The notes under the pieces: model-generated | What the model saw: the letters and a program-made list of their open reading frames with translations, nothing else | The model's database searches: none | Told to the model about the DNA's origin: nothing | Assembly: GCA_950071875.1 (NCBI GenBank) | Contig: CATMNW010000117.1 | Span: forward strand, 1 to 7,361 | Direction of reading: 5' to 3' | Length of the DNA: 7,361 nucleotides | From: an uncultured Erythrobacteraceae bacterium | Lineage (GTDB): Bacteria > Pseudomonadota > Alphaproteobacteria > Sphingomonadales > Sphingomonadaceae | Shown here: in pieces, positions 1 to 5,857 of the stretch | How the letters are laid out: every line of letters begins with the position of its first letter | Position numbering within the stretch: position 1 is the stretch's first letter | Position numbers and translations under genes: made by a program

Positions 1-142
1 CGCCCCATTTCTTGAGCTGGTCGAAGTCGGTCGGGGGAAGGTCGAGCAGGCGCGTGATGACCGTGAACGCGTACCGCGTGGTGTAGTCGCGAACGAGGTC
101 GGCCTCGCCCTTGTCTGCGATGCCGTCGATCAGCTCGTGGGC
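1..142 (-). other. Cytochrome P450-like internal fragment fused to the lipoprotein
   Basis: These bases encode about 47 residues in the same frame as the lipoprotein. They have the pattern of bacterial soluble P450s between helices D and E: a LID-G-IA-KGEADLV stretch, then Y-FTVITRLLDLP, then D and KKW. In P450s this lies roughly 110-170 residues into the protein, so the P450 N-terminus is missing here. The diagnostic I-helix AGxxT, the ExxR and the haem-ligand Cys would lie beyond base 1 and cannot be seen. The other two frames give a stop within four codons or an Arg/His-rich shadow, so a simple frameshift of the lipoprotein does not explain the segment. The P450 assignment rests on family recall from a short piece. 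Confidence 0.6.
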
Positions 143-670
143 GACCGGCGTGAGGAAGGAGACGACCCTCAGCGCGCAATCGCCCTCGTCGGTGCCCGCG
201 GCTTCCTGGGTGTTGCCGCGCGGATAGACGGGAAAGGCCGCTGGCAGCTTGGCTGCCCAGGCCGAGGTGTATTCAACCTTGTCGCCGCAATTTTCGCCGC
301 CCGGCGCAACGGCTGCACGCGCAGCTGCCTGCATGGCTTGGGTCGGCGCGGCGCCTCCGGCCATCGCCTTGGCTGCCGGGGCGGCGGCAATCTTGCTGCG
401 CCCGCCGACCAGTTCGGCTGCACGGCTTCGCGCAGCTTCGATCGCGCGGGGGGATTTGTCGATGTTCGGAACTGCTGCGTTGCCGGTGCCCGACAGGGCT
501 GCGTTGCCCTCATTGCGGTTGGCGAGGTCCGGGTCGGTCATCAGTTCATCGTTGAGTGCCTGTTCGCTGGCCGGGTCCATGGCGTCGCCCGCCGCCTCGT
601 CATCGGCACCGCCGCTGCATGCAGCGAGAACGGTAAACGGAATGACACAGGCGAGCAGGCGACGTTTCAT
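1..670 (-). CDS. Lipoprotein with in-frame P450-like C-terminal segment (partial, runs off the left edge)
   Basis: Starts with ATG at 670 and stays open to base 1: 223 codons and no stop. The N-terminus is a lipoprotein signal (MKRRLLACVIPFTVLAACSG) with lipobox L15-A16-A17-C18, so Cys18 should be lipidated and the protein membrane-anchored. Residues 22-75 are acidic and Asn-rich; 76-122 form an Ala-rich linker; 124-176 are a small domain with C128 and C165 and the segments AAFPVYPRG and LRVVSFLTPV. That arrangement matches uncharacterised sphingomonad lipoproteins as I remember them. From residue 177 the sequence changes character and reads like the middle of a cytochrome P450 (HELIDGIADKGEADLV, then VITRLLDLP and W222). 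An AAAGG Shine-Dalgarno-like stretch lies upstream of the ATG. The lipoprotein call is firm. Whether the whole frame is one real protein is uncertain. The native function is unknown. Confidence 0.75.
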   Translation of the reverse strand, partial: MKRRLLACVIPFTVLAACSGGADDEAAGDAMDPASEQALNDELMTDPDLANRNEGNAALSGTGNAAVPNIDKSPRAIEAARSRAAELVGGRSKIAAAPAAKAMAGGAAPTQAMQAAARAAVAPGGENCGDKVEYTSAWAAKLPAAFPVYPRGNTQEAAGTDEGDCALRVVSFLTPVAHELIDGIADKGEADLVRDYTTRYAFTVITRLLDLPPTDFDQLKKWG

Positions 671-765
671 CAGGAGACCTTTCGGCTTGGAACACAGGCG
701 GCAATGGTCGGGAATTGCAGAGCTTTCCAGCCCTCCATCGGCACATGCACCATAGCGGGACAACG

Positions 766-791
766 CGGCGCCAGAAAGTAAAAGGGCGCCG
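766..791. repeat. Small inverted repeat upstream of the lipoprotein gene
   Basis: Perfect 7-bp arms, CGGCGCC at 766-772 and GGCGCCG at 785-791, around a 12-base A/G-rich loop. It lies about 96 bp before the lipoprotein ATG and about 100 bp after the glycine-zipper stop. It could belong to the lipoprotein leader or to the end of the upstream transcript. No run of T follows on either strand, so I do not call it a terminator. Confidence 0.3.
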
Positions 792-848
792 CCCGCCTTC
801 TTTTGGAAGGTCGGACGACGCCCTCACGACCCGAAAGGGAGCCGTGAT

Positions 849-876
849 TTCCGACCGTGGGTGGGCACGGCCGGAA
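849..876 (-). terminator. Hairpin just after the glycine-zipper gene
   Basis: In the minus direction the RNA would pair UUCCGGCCGUG with CACGGUCGGAA (11 bp including one G-U pair) around a 6-base loop, 13 bases after the TAA at 892-890. A weaker second hairpin (TCACG ... CGTGA with an inner CCC/GGG) follows directly. There is no U-run, so this may be a Rho-dependent end or a 3' stabilising structure rather than an intrinsic terminator. The position between two same-strand genes fits a transcript end. Confidence 0.45.
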
Positions 877-889
877 CTGGGAATTTCGT

Positions 890-1372
890 TTATCCGCAGC
901 GCGTGTTCGAACGGTCGATCGAACGGCCCAGCAGCGCACCCGCAGCACCGCCGAGGATCGCACCCAGGGTACGATCGCCTCGGCCAGCTACTTCGTGGCC
1001 AAGCAGAGCGCCGACACCTGCACCGACCAGCAGGCCGGTAGTGCCGTTGTCGCGGCGGCAGTAATAGCGTCCGTCGTTACCGCGCCATACGCGGGTATCT
1101 GCGCGGACCGGCTGGCCATAGTAACGGTCGTAACCCATGTAATACGGGCGCGCTTCATAGCTGCGGCGATCATTGCGATAGCGGCGGTCGTCCCGGTAAT
1201 CGCGGTGGTTGCGATACTTGCGCTTCTTGCCATGCTCGAACGTCATATCCCCGGTAACAGCCGCATGCGCATTGGGGCTGGCATGCAGGGCCGGGGCAGC
1301 GGTAGTCGGAACAGCAACGGCAAGGCCGGTTGCAGCGATTGCCATCGAGGCAGTCTTGAGAAGCGTGGTCAT
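890..1372 (-). CDS. Secreted glycine-zipper 2TM domain protein (17 kDa surface antigen type)
   Basis: 160 residues. Residues 1-26 look like a Sec signal peptide: K6, a hydrophobic stretch A8-V21, then TTAAPA with likely cleavage near A25-A26. There is no lipobox, so it is probably periplasmic or outer-membrane associated. Residues 48-90 are rich in Arg, Tyr and Asp (RDYRDDRRYRNDRR) and look flexible. C105 precedes two glycine zippers with Gly every fourth residue: G113, G117, G121, G125 and G137, G141, G145, G149, joined by an HEVAGRGDRT loop. This is the pattern of the Rickettsia 17 kDa antigen / glycine-zipper 2TM family, which packs as paired helices in the envelope. The C-terminus RSNTRCG adds a second Cys. 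AAGGA lies 7 bases before the ATG. Divergent from rarD. The exact role is unknown. Confidence 0.88.
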   Translation of the reverse strand: MTTLLKTASMAIAATGLAVAVPTTAAPALHASPNAHAAVTGDMTFEHGKKRKYRNHRDYRDDRRYRNDRRSYEARPYYMGYDRYYGQPVRADTRVWRGNDGRYYCRRDNGTTGLLVGAGVGALLGHEVAGRGDRTLGAILGGAAGALLGRSIDRSNTRCG

Positions 1373-1418
1373 GGGTTGATCCTTTTGGTCACTTTCCGGC
1401 GGGGGAACCGGTGATGAC

Positions 1419-1446
1419 GTTCAGCTTTAGAGTTCCCAACCTGAAC
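1419..1446. repeat. Split inverted repeat GTTCAG-N16-CTGAAC between divergent genes
   Basis: GTTCAG at 1419-1424 and CTGAAC at 1441-1446 are exact reverse complements 16 bases apart, 47-74 bp upstream of the glycine-zipper ATG and about 105 bp upstream of rarD. The 178-bp gap must hold promoters for both divergent genes, and this is the only symmetry I noticed there. It could be a dimeric regulator site or chance. I found no convincing -35/-10 pair or EcfG-type GGAAC/CGTT pair at the right spacing. Confidence 0.25.
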
Positions 1447-1550
1447 CAAATGCAACGGCAGTGTCAGATTTCCGTTTTTCGACGAGCCGATGATCTACAA
1501 CCGACGAAATGAGGGTTGCTGGCGCTTTGCACCGGGCCTAGCGGGCTTGC

Positions 1551-2453
1551 ATGACTGCCAGTGGCCCTTCCCCTCTTGATCGCAAAGGTCTCGCGGCCGC
1601 GTTCTCCGCTTATGTGATCTGGGGGTTTCTGCCGCTTTATCTGATTCTGGTGATGAGCGTCCCGGCATTCGAATTCGTCGGCTGGCGAATCATCTGGACG
1701 CTTCCGCTGTGCCTCATGATCGCGCTTTACCGCCGCCAACTGCCCGAACTCCGTGCAGCACTGACCAACCCAGGCACCCTGGGGCTACTGGCCGCAAGTG
1801 CCATGCTGATCGCGGTGAACTGGGTCGTCTATGTCTGGGCCATCCAGAACGGCCACGTCTATGCGGCCAGCCTCGGGTATTACATCAACCCGCTGGTGAA
1901 CGTGCTGCTTGGAACGATCCTGCTGGGCGAAAGATTGAGCCGGCCGCAGTGGCTTGCGGTCGGGCTTGCCGCGATCGGTGTTTCCCTGCTCGCGGCCGGT
2001 GCGCTCACCACGCTCTGGATCAGCCTGACGCTGGCGCTCAGTTTCGGCACCTATGGCCTGATCCGCAAGCAGGTGGACGTTGGCGCGGTACCCGGACTGA
2101 CCATCGAATCTGCGCTTCTGCTCATACCTTCTGCAGGGGTCGTTTGGTACTTCGCGCAGACCCAGGGCTCTTCGTTCGCGATCTCGCCCGGGCTGTCGCT
2201 TGCGATCATGGCGGGCGGTGCGCTTACCGCGTTTCCACTGCTGCTGTTCGCCATTGCGGCGCGCAAGTTGCCCTATTCGACGCTCGGCTTCATCCAGTTC
2301 CTCGCTCCGAGCATCGTATTCATTCTTGGTCTGACTGTGTTCGGCGAAGAATTGAAGCCGGCGCAGGCCGCCTGTTTCGCGTGTATCTGGGCGGCTGCAG
2401 CAATCTTCGTCTGGGATATGGTCGCCCGGTCTAGGAGACCAACTGCCAGTTGA
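1551..2453 (+). CDS. rarD: RarD-type EamA/DMT family transporter
   Basis: 300 residues, the normal length for RarD proteins, an inner-membrane branch of the drug/metabolite transporter superfamily with ten predicted transmembrane helices. The sequence is hydrophobic throughout. The first helix carries AYVIWGFLPLY, typical of RarD. Residues ~88-118 hold the strongest family signature (NWVVYVWAIQNGHVYAASLG then YYINPLVNVLLG), followed by GERLSRPQW. The second EamA repeat shows LSFGTYGLIRKQ, LPYSTLGFIQFLAPSI and FGEELKPAQ. The start is fixed by an in-frame TAG at 1539-1541 just upstream; the Shine-Dalgarno is weak. The last 23 bp overlap the 3' end of pyrC on the other strand. The transported substrate is not known for this family; the original chloramphenicol-sensitivity name says little about its natural role. 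Confidence 0.92.
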   Translation: MTASGPSPLDRKGLAAAFSAYVIWGFLPLYLILVMSVPAFEFVGWRIIWTLPLCLMIALYRRQLPELRAALTNPGTLGLLAASAMLIAVNWVVYVWAIQNGHVYAASLGYYINPLVNVLLGTILLGERLSRPQWLAVGLAAIGVSLLAAGALTTLWISLTLALSFGTYGLIRKQVDVGAVPGLTIESALLLIPSAGVVWYFAQTQGSSFAISPGLSLAIMAGGALTAFPLLLFAIAARKLPYSTLGFIQFLAPSIVFILGLTVFGEELKPAQAACFACIWAAAAIFVWDMVARSRRPTAS

Positions 2454-3477
2454 GCGTCTCTCCGGCGTGGAACGGCACGACCTCCGCCTCCCCGCCGTCG
2501 ATTGTCGCAGGCACTTCTACAGGGCGTTTCTCCAGCGTCACCCGCTCCTCGTTCGGTTCGAGGCCGTAGAACGCTGGTCCCGCCAGGCTGGCAAAGGTTT
2601 CGAAGTGCGGCAATGCACCTTCGTCCTCGAAGACCTGGAGATAACTTTCGAGGGCAAACGGGGCGTTGAAGATCCCCGCACAGCCGCAATCGCTTTCCTT
2701 GGCGTGCCGGTGATGCGGTGCGCTGTCGGTGCCAAGGAAGTATTTCGGGCTGCCACTCGTTGCCGCTCCCCTCAGGGCGAGCCGGTGCTGCTCTCGCTTG
2801 GCGACCGGCAGGCAATACATGTGCGGGCGGATGCCCCCCACCAGAATATCGTTTCGGTTTATGTGGAGGTGCTGCGGCGTAATCGTGGCCGCGACATTCG
2901 GTCCTGCGCTCTCTACAAAACTCACGGCCTGCATGGTGGTGATGTGCTCGAAGATGACCTTGAGCGTCGGCAGGCGGTCGACAAGAGGCTGGAGTATCCG
3001 GTCGATGAAGACGGCTTCGCGGTCGAAAATGTCGATGTCGGGCGTCGTAACCTCGCCGTGGACGCAAAGGGGCATCCCGATGTCGGCCATGCGTTCGAGT
3101 ACACCCATGATGTTGGCGACGTCGGTCACGCCATGCGCCGAATTGGTCGTCGCGCCAGCAGGGTAGAGCTTGGCTGCGGTCAGGACGCCATCACCGTGAC
3201 CCACGGCAAGATCCTGCGCATCGGTCTCGTCGGTAAGATACGTCGTCATCAGAGGCGTGAATTCGATCCCGTCGGGCACGGCTGCATTGATTCGATCGCG
3301 ATAGGCCGCCGCCAGTGCGGTTGTCGTCACAGGCGGCGCTAGGTTGGGCATCACGATCGCACGGGCGCATTGGCGCGCGGTATAGGGCACCACAGCGCGC
3401 ATCGTATCACCGTCTCGAAAATGCAGGTGCCAATCGTCGGGGCGGCGGATCGTGAGCGATTCGGGAGGCGTCGTCAT
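2431..3477 (-). CDS. pyrC: Dihydroorotase, class II (PyrC)
   Basis: 348 residues, the same length as E. coli PyrC. It catalyses reversible ring closure of N-carbamoyl-aspartate to dihydroorotate, the third step of cytosolic pyrimidine synthesis. All metal and catalytic positions are visible: H17 and H19 (DDWHLHFRD), the lysine carboxylated to bridge two zinc ions (K103 in AAKLYPAGATTNS), H139 (CVHGE), H177 (FEHITT) and D250 (GTDSAPH). TPQHL at 200-203 and CGCAG near 264-270 also match the class. The enzyme should be active. It is transcribed away from ygfZ with only 39 bp between the start codons, and its 3' end overlaps rarD by 23 bp, leaving no room for an intergenic terminator. The Shine-Dalgarno is poor. 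It stands alone rather than in a pyr operon. Confidence 0.97.
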   Translation of the reverse strand: MTTPPESLTIRRPDDWHLHFRDGDTMRAVVPYTARQCARAIVMPNLAPPVTTTALAAAYRDRINAAVPDGIEFTPLMTTYLTDETDAQDLAVGHGDGVLTAAKLYPAGATTNSAHGVTDVANIMGVLERMADIGMPLCVHGEVTTPDIDIFDREAVFIDRILQPLVDRLPTLKVIFEHITTMQAVSFVESAGPNVAATITPQHLHINRNDILVGGIRPHMYCLPVAKREQHRLALRGAATSGSPKYFLGTDSAPHHRHAKESDCGCAGIFNAPFALESYLQVFEDEGALPHFETFASLAGPAFYGLEPNEERVTLEKRPVEVPATIDGGEAEVVPFHAGETLNWQLVS

Positions 3478-3516
3478 GACGGTTGCCTATGGCCGCGAGC
3501 GACCTATCTGTCACCC
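3478..3516. promoter_or_regulatory. 39-bp divergent promoter region between pyrC and ygfZ
   Basis: Only 39 bp separate the two start codons, so core promoters for both genes must overlap here or extend into the opposite coding sequences. ACCTATCTGT at 3502-3511 (plus strand) recurs exactly at 4857-4866, just upstream of the tetR start, so its reverse complement ACAGATAGGT lies upstream of two minus-strand genes. It could be a -10-like element, but no matching -35 is clear. Transcripts may have very short leaders. Confidence 0.35.
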
Positions 3517-4260
3517 ATGACCGCTACCCGCCTTGCCCATCGCGCCGTGATCCGCCTGTCTACCGATGACCCCGATGAAGATGTTGCGGGTTTTCTCCAG
3601 GGCCTGGTCACGAACAGTGTGACCGGCACCCTGCCGGCCTATGCAGGGCTGCTTACGCCGCAGGGCAAGACGCTGTTCGATTTTATCGTATGGCCCGGAG
3701 CGGACGGCGAATTGCTGCTGGATTGCGAAGCCGACGCGGCGACGGACCTTGCCAAACGCCTCTCGCTCTATCGCTTGCGTCGCAAGATCGCGATCGAGGT
3801 CGACCCGGAAGTTGCCGTACACTGGCAAGCGGAACCGGGCGACGGAGGCGCTGCCGACCCACGCCTTGCCGCACTCGGCCAACGCTGGCTCGCACCGGTG
3901 CAGGACGATGATGCGGCCGCCGATGACGCTTGGCTGGCCCATCGCCTTTCCCTTGGCGTTCCCGAAGGCCGCCAGGAACTCGGCGACATTCTCTGGCTGG
4001 AAACGAATGCGGTGGAACTGCACGGGGTGAGTTTCGAGAAAGGCTGCTATATCGGTCAGGAAAACACGGCCCGGATGAACTGGCGCAGCAAGGTAAACCG
4101 GCGGCTGGTCGTGGTTCCGCTGGCAGCTTCGGACGAAAAGCGATGCAAGGCGCAATATCCCGACCATGGGGCCGCGGTTAATCACCTGCGGGTCGAAAAT
4201 ATCGATCCGGACGCTGCGCCCGCCTGGATGCGGCCGGGCCTTACGCCTGCGGAGGAATAA
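3517..4260 (+). CDS. ygfZ: Folate-binding YgfZ/IBA57-type Fe-S cluster assembly protein
   Basis: 247 residues from ATG 3517. YgfZ/IBA57 proteins resemble the tetrahydrofolate-binding T-protein of glycine cleavage and help maintain or assemble certain [4Fe-4S] enzymes in the cytosol. The hallmark KGCYIGQE is present at residues 175-182, with the conserved Cys177. Other family marks are FLQGLVTNSV near residues 27-36, LLTPQGKTLFDFIVW near 45-60 and YRLRRKI near 86-92. The frame is open further upstream, but those codons would run antisense into pyrC and match nothing in the family, whereas MTATRLAHRAVIRLS is a normal YgfZ opening. Slightly short at the C-terminus compared with E. coli YgfZ (~326), as usual for alphaproteobacterial members. 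The last 20 bp overlap the 3' end of the tetR-type gene. Confidence 0.9.
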   Translation: MTATRLAHRAVIRLSTDDPDEDVAGFLQGLVTNSVTGTLPAYAGLLTPQGKTLFDFIVWPGADGELLLDCEADAATDLAKRLSLYRLRRKIAIEVDPEVAVHWQAEPGDGGAADPRLAALGQRWLAPVQDDDAAADDAWLAHRLSLGVPEGRQELGDILWLETNAVELHGVSFEKGCYIGQENTARMNWRSKVNRRLVVVPLAASDEKRCKAQYPDHGAAVNHLRVENIDPDAAPAWMRPGLTPAEE

Positions 4261-4840
4261 GCTCGATCGAGCGTACCAGCATGCGTTCCGCCCGATCGCG
4301 CGCGGCCGTTTCGGGCAGTCCGAGCGATCGCGACAGCGCAGTACCGATCAAGGCATCGCCCATGGCCATCAGCACCAGGGCGAGCGTTTCCTCGTGGACC
4401 TGAAGGGGCGAGCTGTCATGCGCCGATTCTTCCGGCGCGATTTCATCGACAAGCTGGTGAATGGTTTCCACGATCGGGGTCAGCGCGTCTTCGTTGCCGG
4501 TCAGGATCATCCAACTGGCAAGCGCGCCAGCCCCTTCCTTGTCGAAAGCGTCGAACGCGAGGTCCACCACTTCGCGTGGGGAACCGAGACCCGCCCTGCT
4601 GGCGCGAACGGCATCGATGATCGTATCGCAGACAGTGCCTGCAAGGTGCCCGGCTAACGCCTTTTGCAGGCCGGCAGCAGAACCGAAGTGATGCAGCAGA
4701 TTGGCGTGGGTGCGGCCGATCCGGGCGGCAACCGCCTTCAGCGTGACCGATTGCGGACCTGTTTCGATCAGCAGCCCGCGCGCTGCTTCGAGCGCAGCCA
4801 GGCGAGATTCCTCGGGAGAAAGGCGTTTGCGTGTTGCCAT
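4241..4840 (-). CDS. TetR/AcrR family transcriptional repressor
   Basis: 199 residues, typical TetR length. An N-terminal helix (residues 10-27, ESRLAALEAARGLLIETG) leads into the helix-turn-helix at about 32-52: SVTLKAVAARIGRTHANLLHHF, with recognition helix around T44-F52 and the usual GSAAGLQKAL after it. Residues 65-199 form the helical ligand-binding/dimer domain, which diverges too much to predict the ligand. It lies divergent from the PF10118-type hydrolase, and a long perfect palindrome sits in the gap, so it probably represses itself and the hydrolase and is released by a small, perhaps lipophilic, ligand (inference from the family). The Shine-Dalgarno is weak; no other Met is near, so the start is the best available. 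Its 3' end overlaps ygfZ by 20 bp. Confidence 0.9.
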   Translation of the reverse strand: MATRKRLSPEESRLAALEAARGLLIETGPQSVTLKAVAARIGRTHANLLHHFGSAAGLQKALAGHLAGTVCDTIIDAVRASRAGLGSPREVVDLAFDAFDKEGAGALASWMILTGNEDALTPIVETIHQLVDEIAPEESAHDSSPLQVHEETLALVLMAMGDALIGTALSRSLGLPETAARDRAERMLVRSIELIPPQA

Positions 4841-4898
4841 TGTGCGGTAAGCGGTAACCTATCTGTGCCCAGTGGGGAAGTCGTTAAGCTCGCGTTAT

Positions 4899-4937
4899 TG
4901 ACATTGATGTAAGTAAGCCGTACTTACATCAATGTCA
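4899..4937. promoter_or_regulatory. Palindromic operator for the TetR-type repressor, with mirrored promoter elements
   Basis: Two perfect 17-bp arms, TGACATTGATGTAAGTA (4899-4915) and TACTTACATCAATGTCA (4921-4937), flank the 5-bp spacer AGCCG. This is much longer than chance allows and resembles AcrR/TtgR-type operators, which also combine TTAC and ACAT-like words. A perfect TTGACA (4898-4903) on the plus strand and CTGACA (4938-4933) on the minus strand stand 17 bp from a TACTTA in the opposite arm, so each arm may supply the -35 for one gene and a weak -10 for the other. The edge is 20 bp from the hydrolase ATG and 58 bp from the tetR ATG. A bound repressor would block both directions. Confidence 0.85.
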
Positions 4938-4947
4938 GTTAATATCC

Positions 4948-4951
4948 GGAG
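4948..4951 (+). promoter_or_regulatory. Ribosome binding site of the hydrolase
   Basis: GGAG with a 6-base spacer to ATG 4958. It lies directly after the palindrome, so a leader starting in or near the operator's right arm would be only about 20-30 bases long. This site fixes the start of the hydrolase. Confidence 0.6.
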
Positions 4952-4957
4952 CTTCCC

Positions 4958-5836
4958 ATGAACGCCCCTGTCTCATTCGATACCGACCTGCGCCAAAGCG
5001 GCCCGACGCCTGAGGATCTTACCATCACGGTACGCGACGAACGCTTCAATCGTGGCACCAGCCCGCGTCGCTGGTGGGCGGGTGAACCTTTCGGTACCGC
5101 ATGGCATAACGCCCTCTCGGCAACGTTCCCGCGCGGCGAGGCCTTCTTCATCGAAGCCGTGAAGGCCCATCGCGAAGGGGCGCACCCGAGGCTGGAGGCT
5201 GAAATCCGCGCCTTCGTGAAGCAGGAAATCAACCATACGCGCGAACATATCGCCTTCAATCGCATCGCCGAAGATGCGGGTTACGACATCAAGACGATCG
5301 ACGCGCGCGTTGCCGAGCTTCTCGCCCTGACTAAGGGTCGCCCTGCGATCGCCAACCTCGCCGTCACCATGGCGCTGGAACATTATACCGCGATGATGGC
5401 CGCCGAATTCCTGGCCAACCCAAAGCATTTTGCCGGTGCCGACAAGGAAGTGCGCGATATGTGGCGCTGGCACGCGGCCGAGGAGATCGAGCACAAGGGC
5501 GTTGCATTCGACACGTGGAACCACGCAACAAAGGATTGGACACCCGGTAAACGCTGGCGGGTGCGCAGTCTGGTTATGATCACCGTTACGGCTCGTTTCT
5601 TCAAGAACCGCTGGACCGATACGCTGGAGCTTCTGGCCCAGGACGGAATTACCGGTTGGAAGGCCAGGTGGGGCCTGTTCAAGTATCTCACCGTGACCCC
5701 GGGGGTGGTGCGTCGCATCTTCCCGGCTTGGCTGTCCTATTTCAAACCCGGCTTCCACCCGTGGGACCATGACGATCGCGAATTGATCGACCTTTACGAA
5801 GGCGATTTCGCAGACGCTCTCATGCCTGCCGAGTAA
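4958..5836 (+). CDS. Predicted metal-dependent hydrolase, ferritin-like (PF10118 / COG3687 type)
   Basis: 292 residues, the usual length for this family. Members are all-helical and carry Glu/His pairs like ferritin-type diiron proteins. Candidate ligands here are E61 (RGEAFF), E90 and H93 plus H97 (KQEINHTREH), E141 with H142 (ALEHYTA), and E175, E178 and H179 (HAAEEIEHKG). The first 40 residues carry VRDERF and the typical RRWWAGEP opening. RWRVRSLVMITVTARFF near 207-223 is a hydrophobic helix that could touch a membrane. The family name is a prediction; no reaction is firmly established, and a diiron oxygenase or hydrolase acting on a lipid-like substrate is only a guess. The start is supported by GGAG. 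Expression is probably controlled by the adjacent palindrome and TetR-type repressor. It ends 21 bp before a strong terminator. Confidence 0.88.
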   Translation: MNAPVSFDTDLRQSGPTPEDLTITVRDERFNRGTSPRRWWAGEPFGTAWHNALSATFPRGEAFFIEAVKAHREGAHPRLEAEIRAFVKQEINHTREHIAFNRIAEDAGYDIKTIDARVAELLALTKGRPAIANLAVTMALEHYTAMMAAEFLANPKHFAGADKEVRDMWRWHAAEEIEHKGVAFDTWNHATKDWTPGKRWRVRSLVMITVTARFFKNRWTDTLELLAQDGITGWKARWGLFKYLTVTPGVVRRIFPAWLSYFKPGFHPWDHDDRELIDLYEGDFADALMPAE

Positions 5837-5857
5837 CGTTCCGACCATACGAGCAAA

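Noticed and set aside
137..781. Long plus-strand open frames opposite the lipoprotein gene
   Set aside because: Low-complexity Ala/Gly/Arg translations antisense to a gene with a clear lipobox and Shine-Dalgarno; high G+C keeps such frames open by chance.
857..1414. 185-codon plus-strand frame opposite the glycine-zipper gene
   Set aside because: Its Ala/Ile/Val-rich text mirrors the repetitive codons of the real gene; the minus frame has a signal peptide, zippers and an AAGGA site.
1381..1450. EcfG-type general stress promoter (GGAAC ... CGTT) before the glycine-zipper gene
   Set aside because: GGAAC and CGT-like words occur on both strands, but the spacers are about 9-12 bp, far from the required 16-19.
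2467..3342. 291-codon plus-strand frame inside pyrC
   Set aside because: Antisense to a complete dihydroorotase with every catalytic residue; the translation matches no family I recognise.
3370..3516. Longer ygfZ start at 3370
   Set aside because: The extra 49 codons lie antisense to the pyrC start and have no family similarity; ATG 3517 gives a normal YgfZ N-terminus.
4973..5848. 291-codon minus-strand frame opposite the hydrolase
   Set aside because: Shadow of the PF10118-type gene, which has the operator, GGAG site and metal-ligand motifs on the plus strand.
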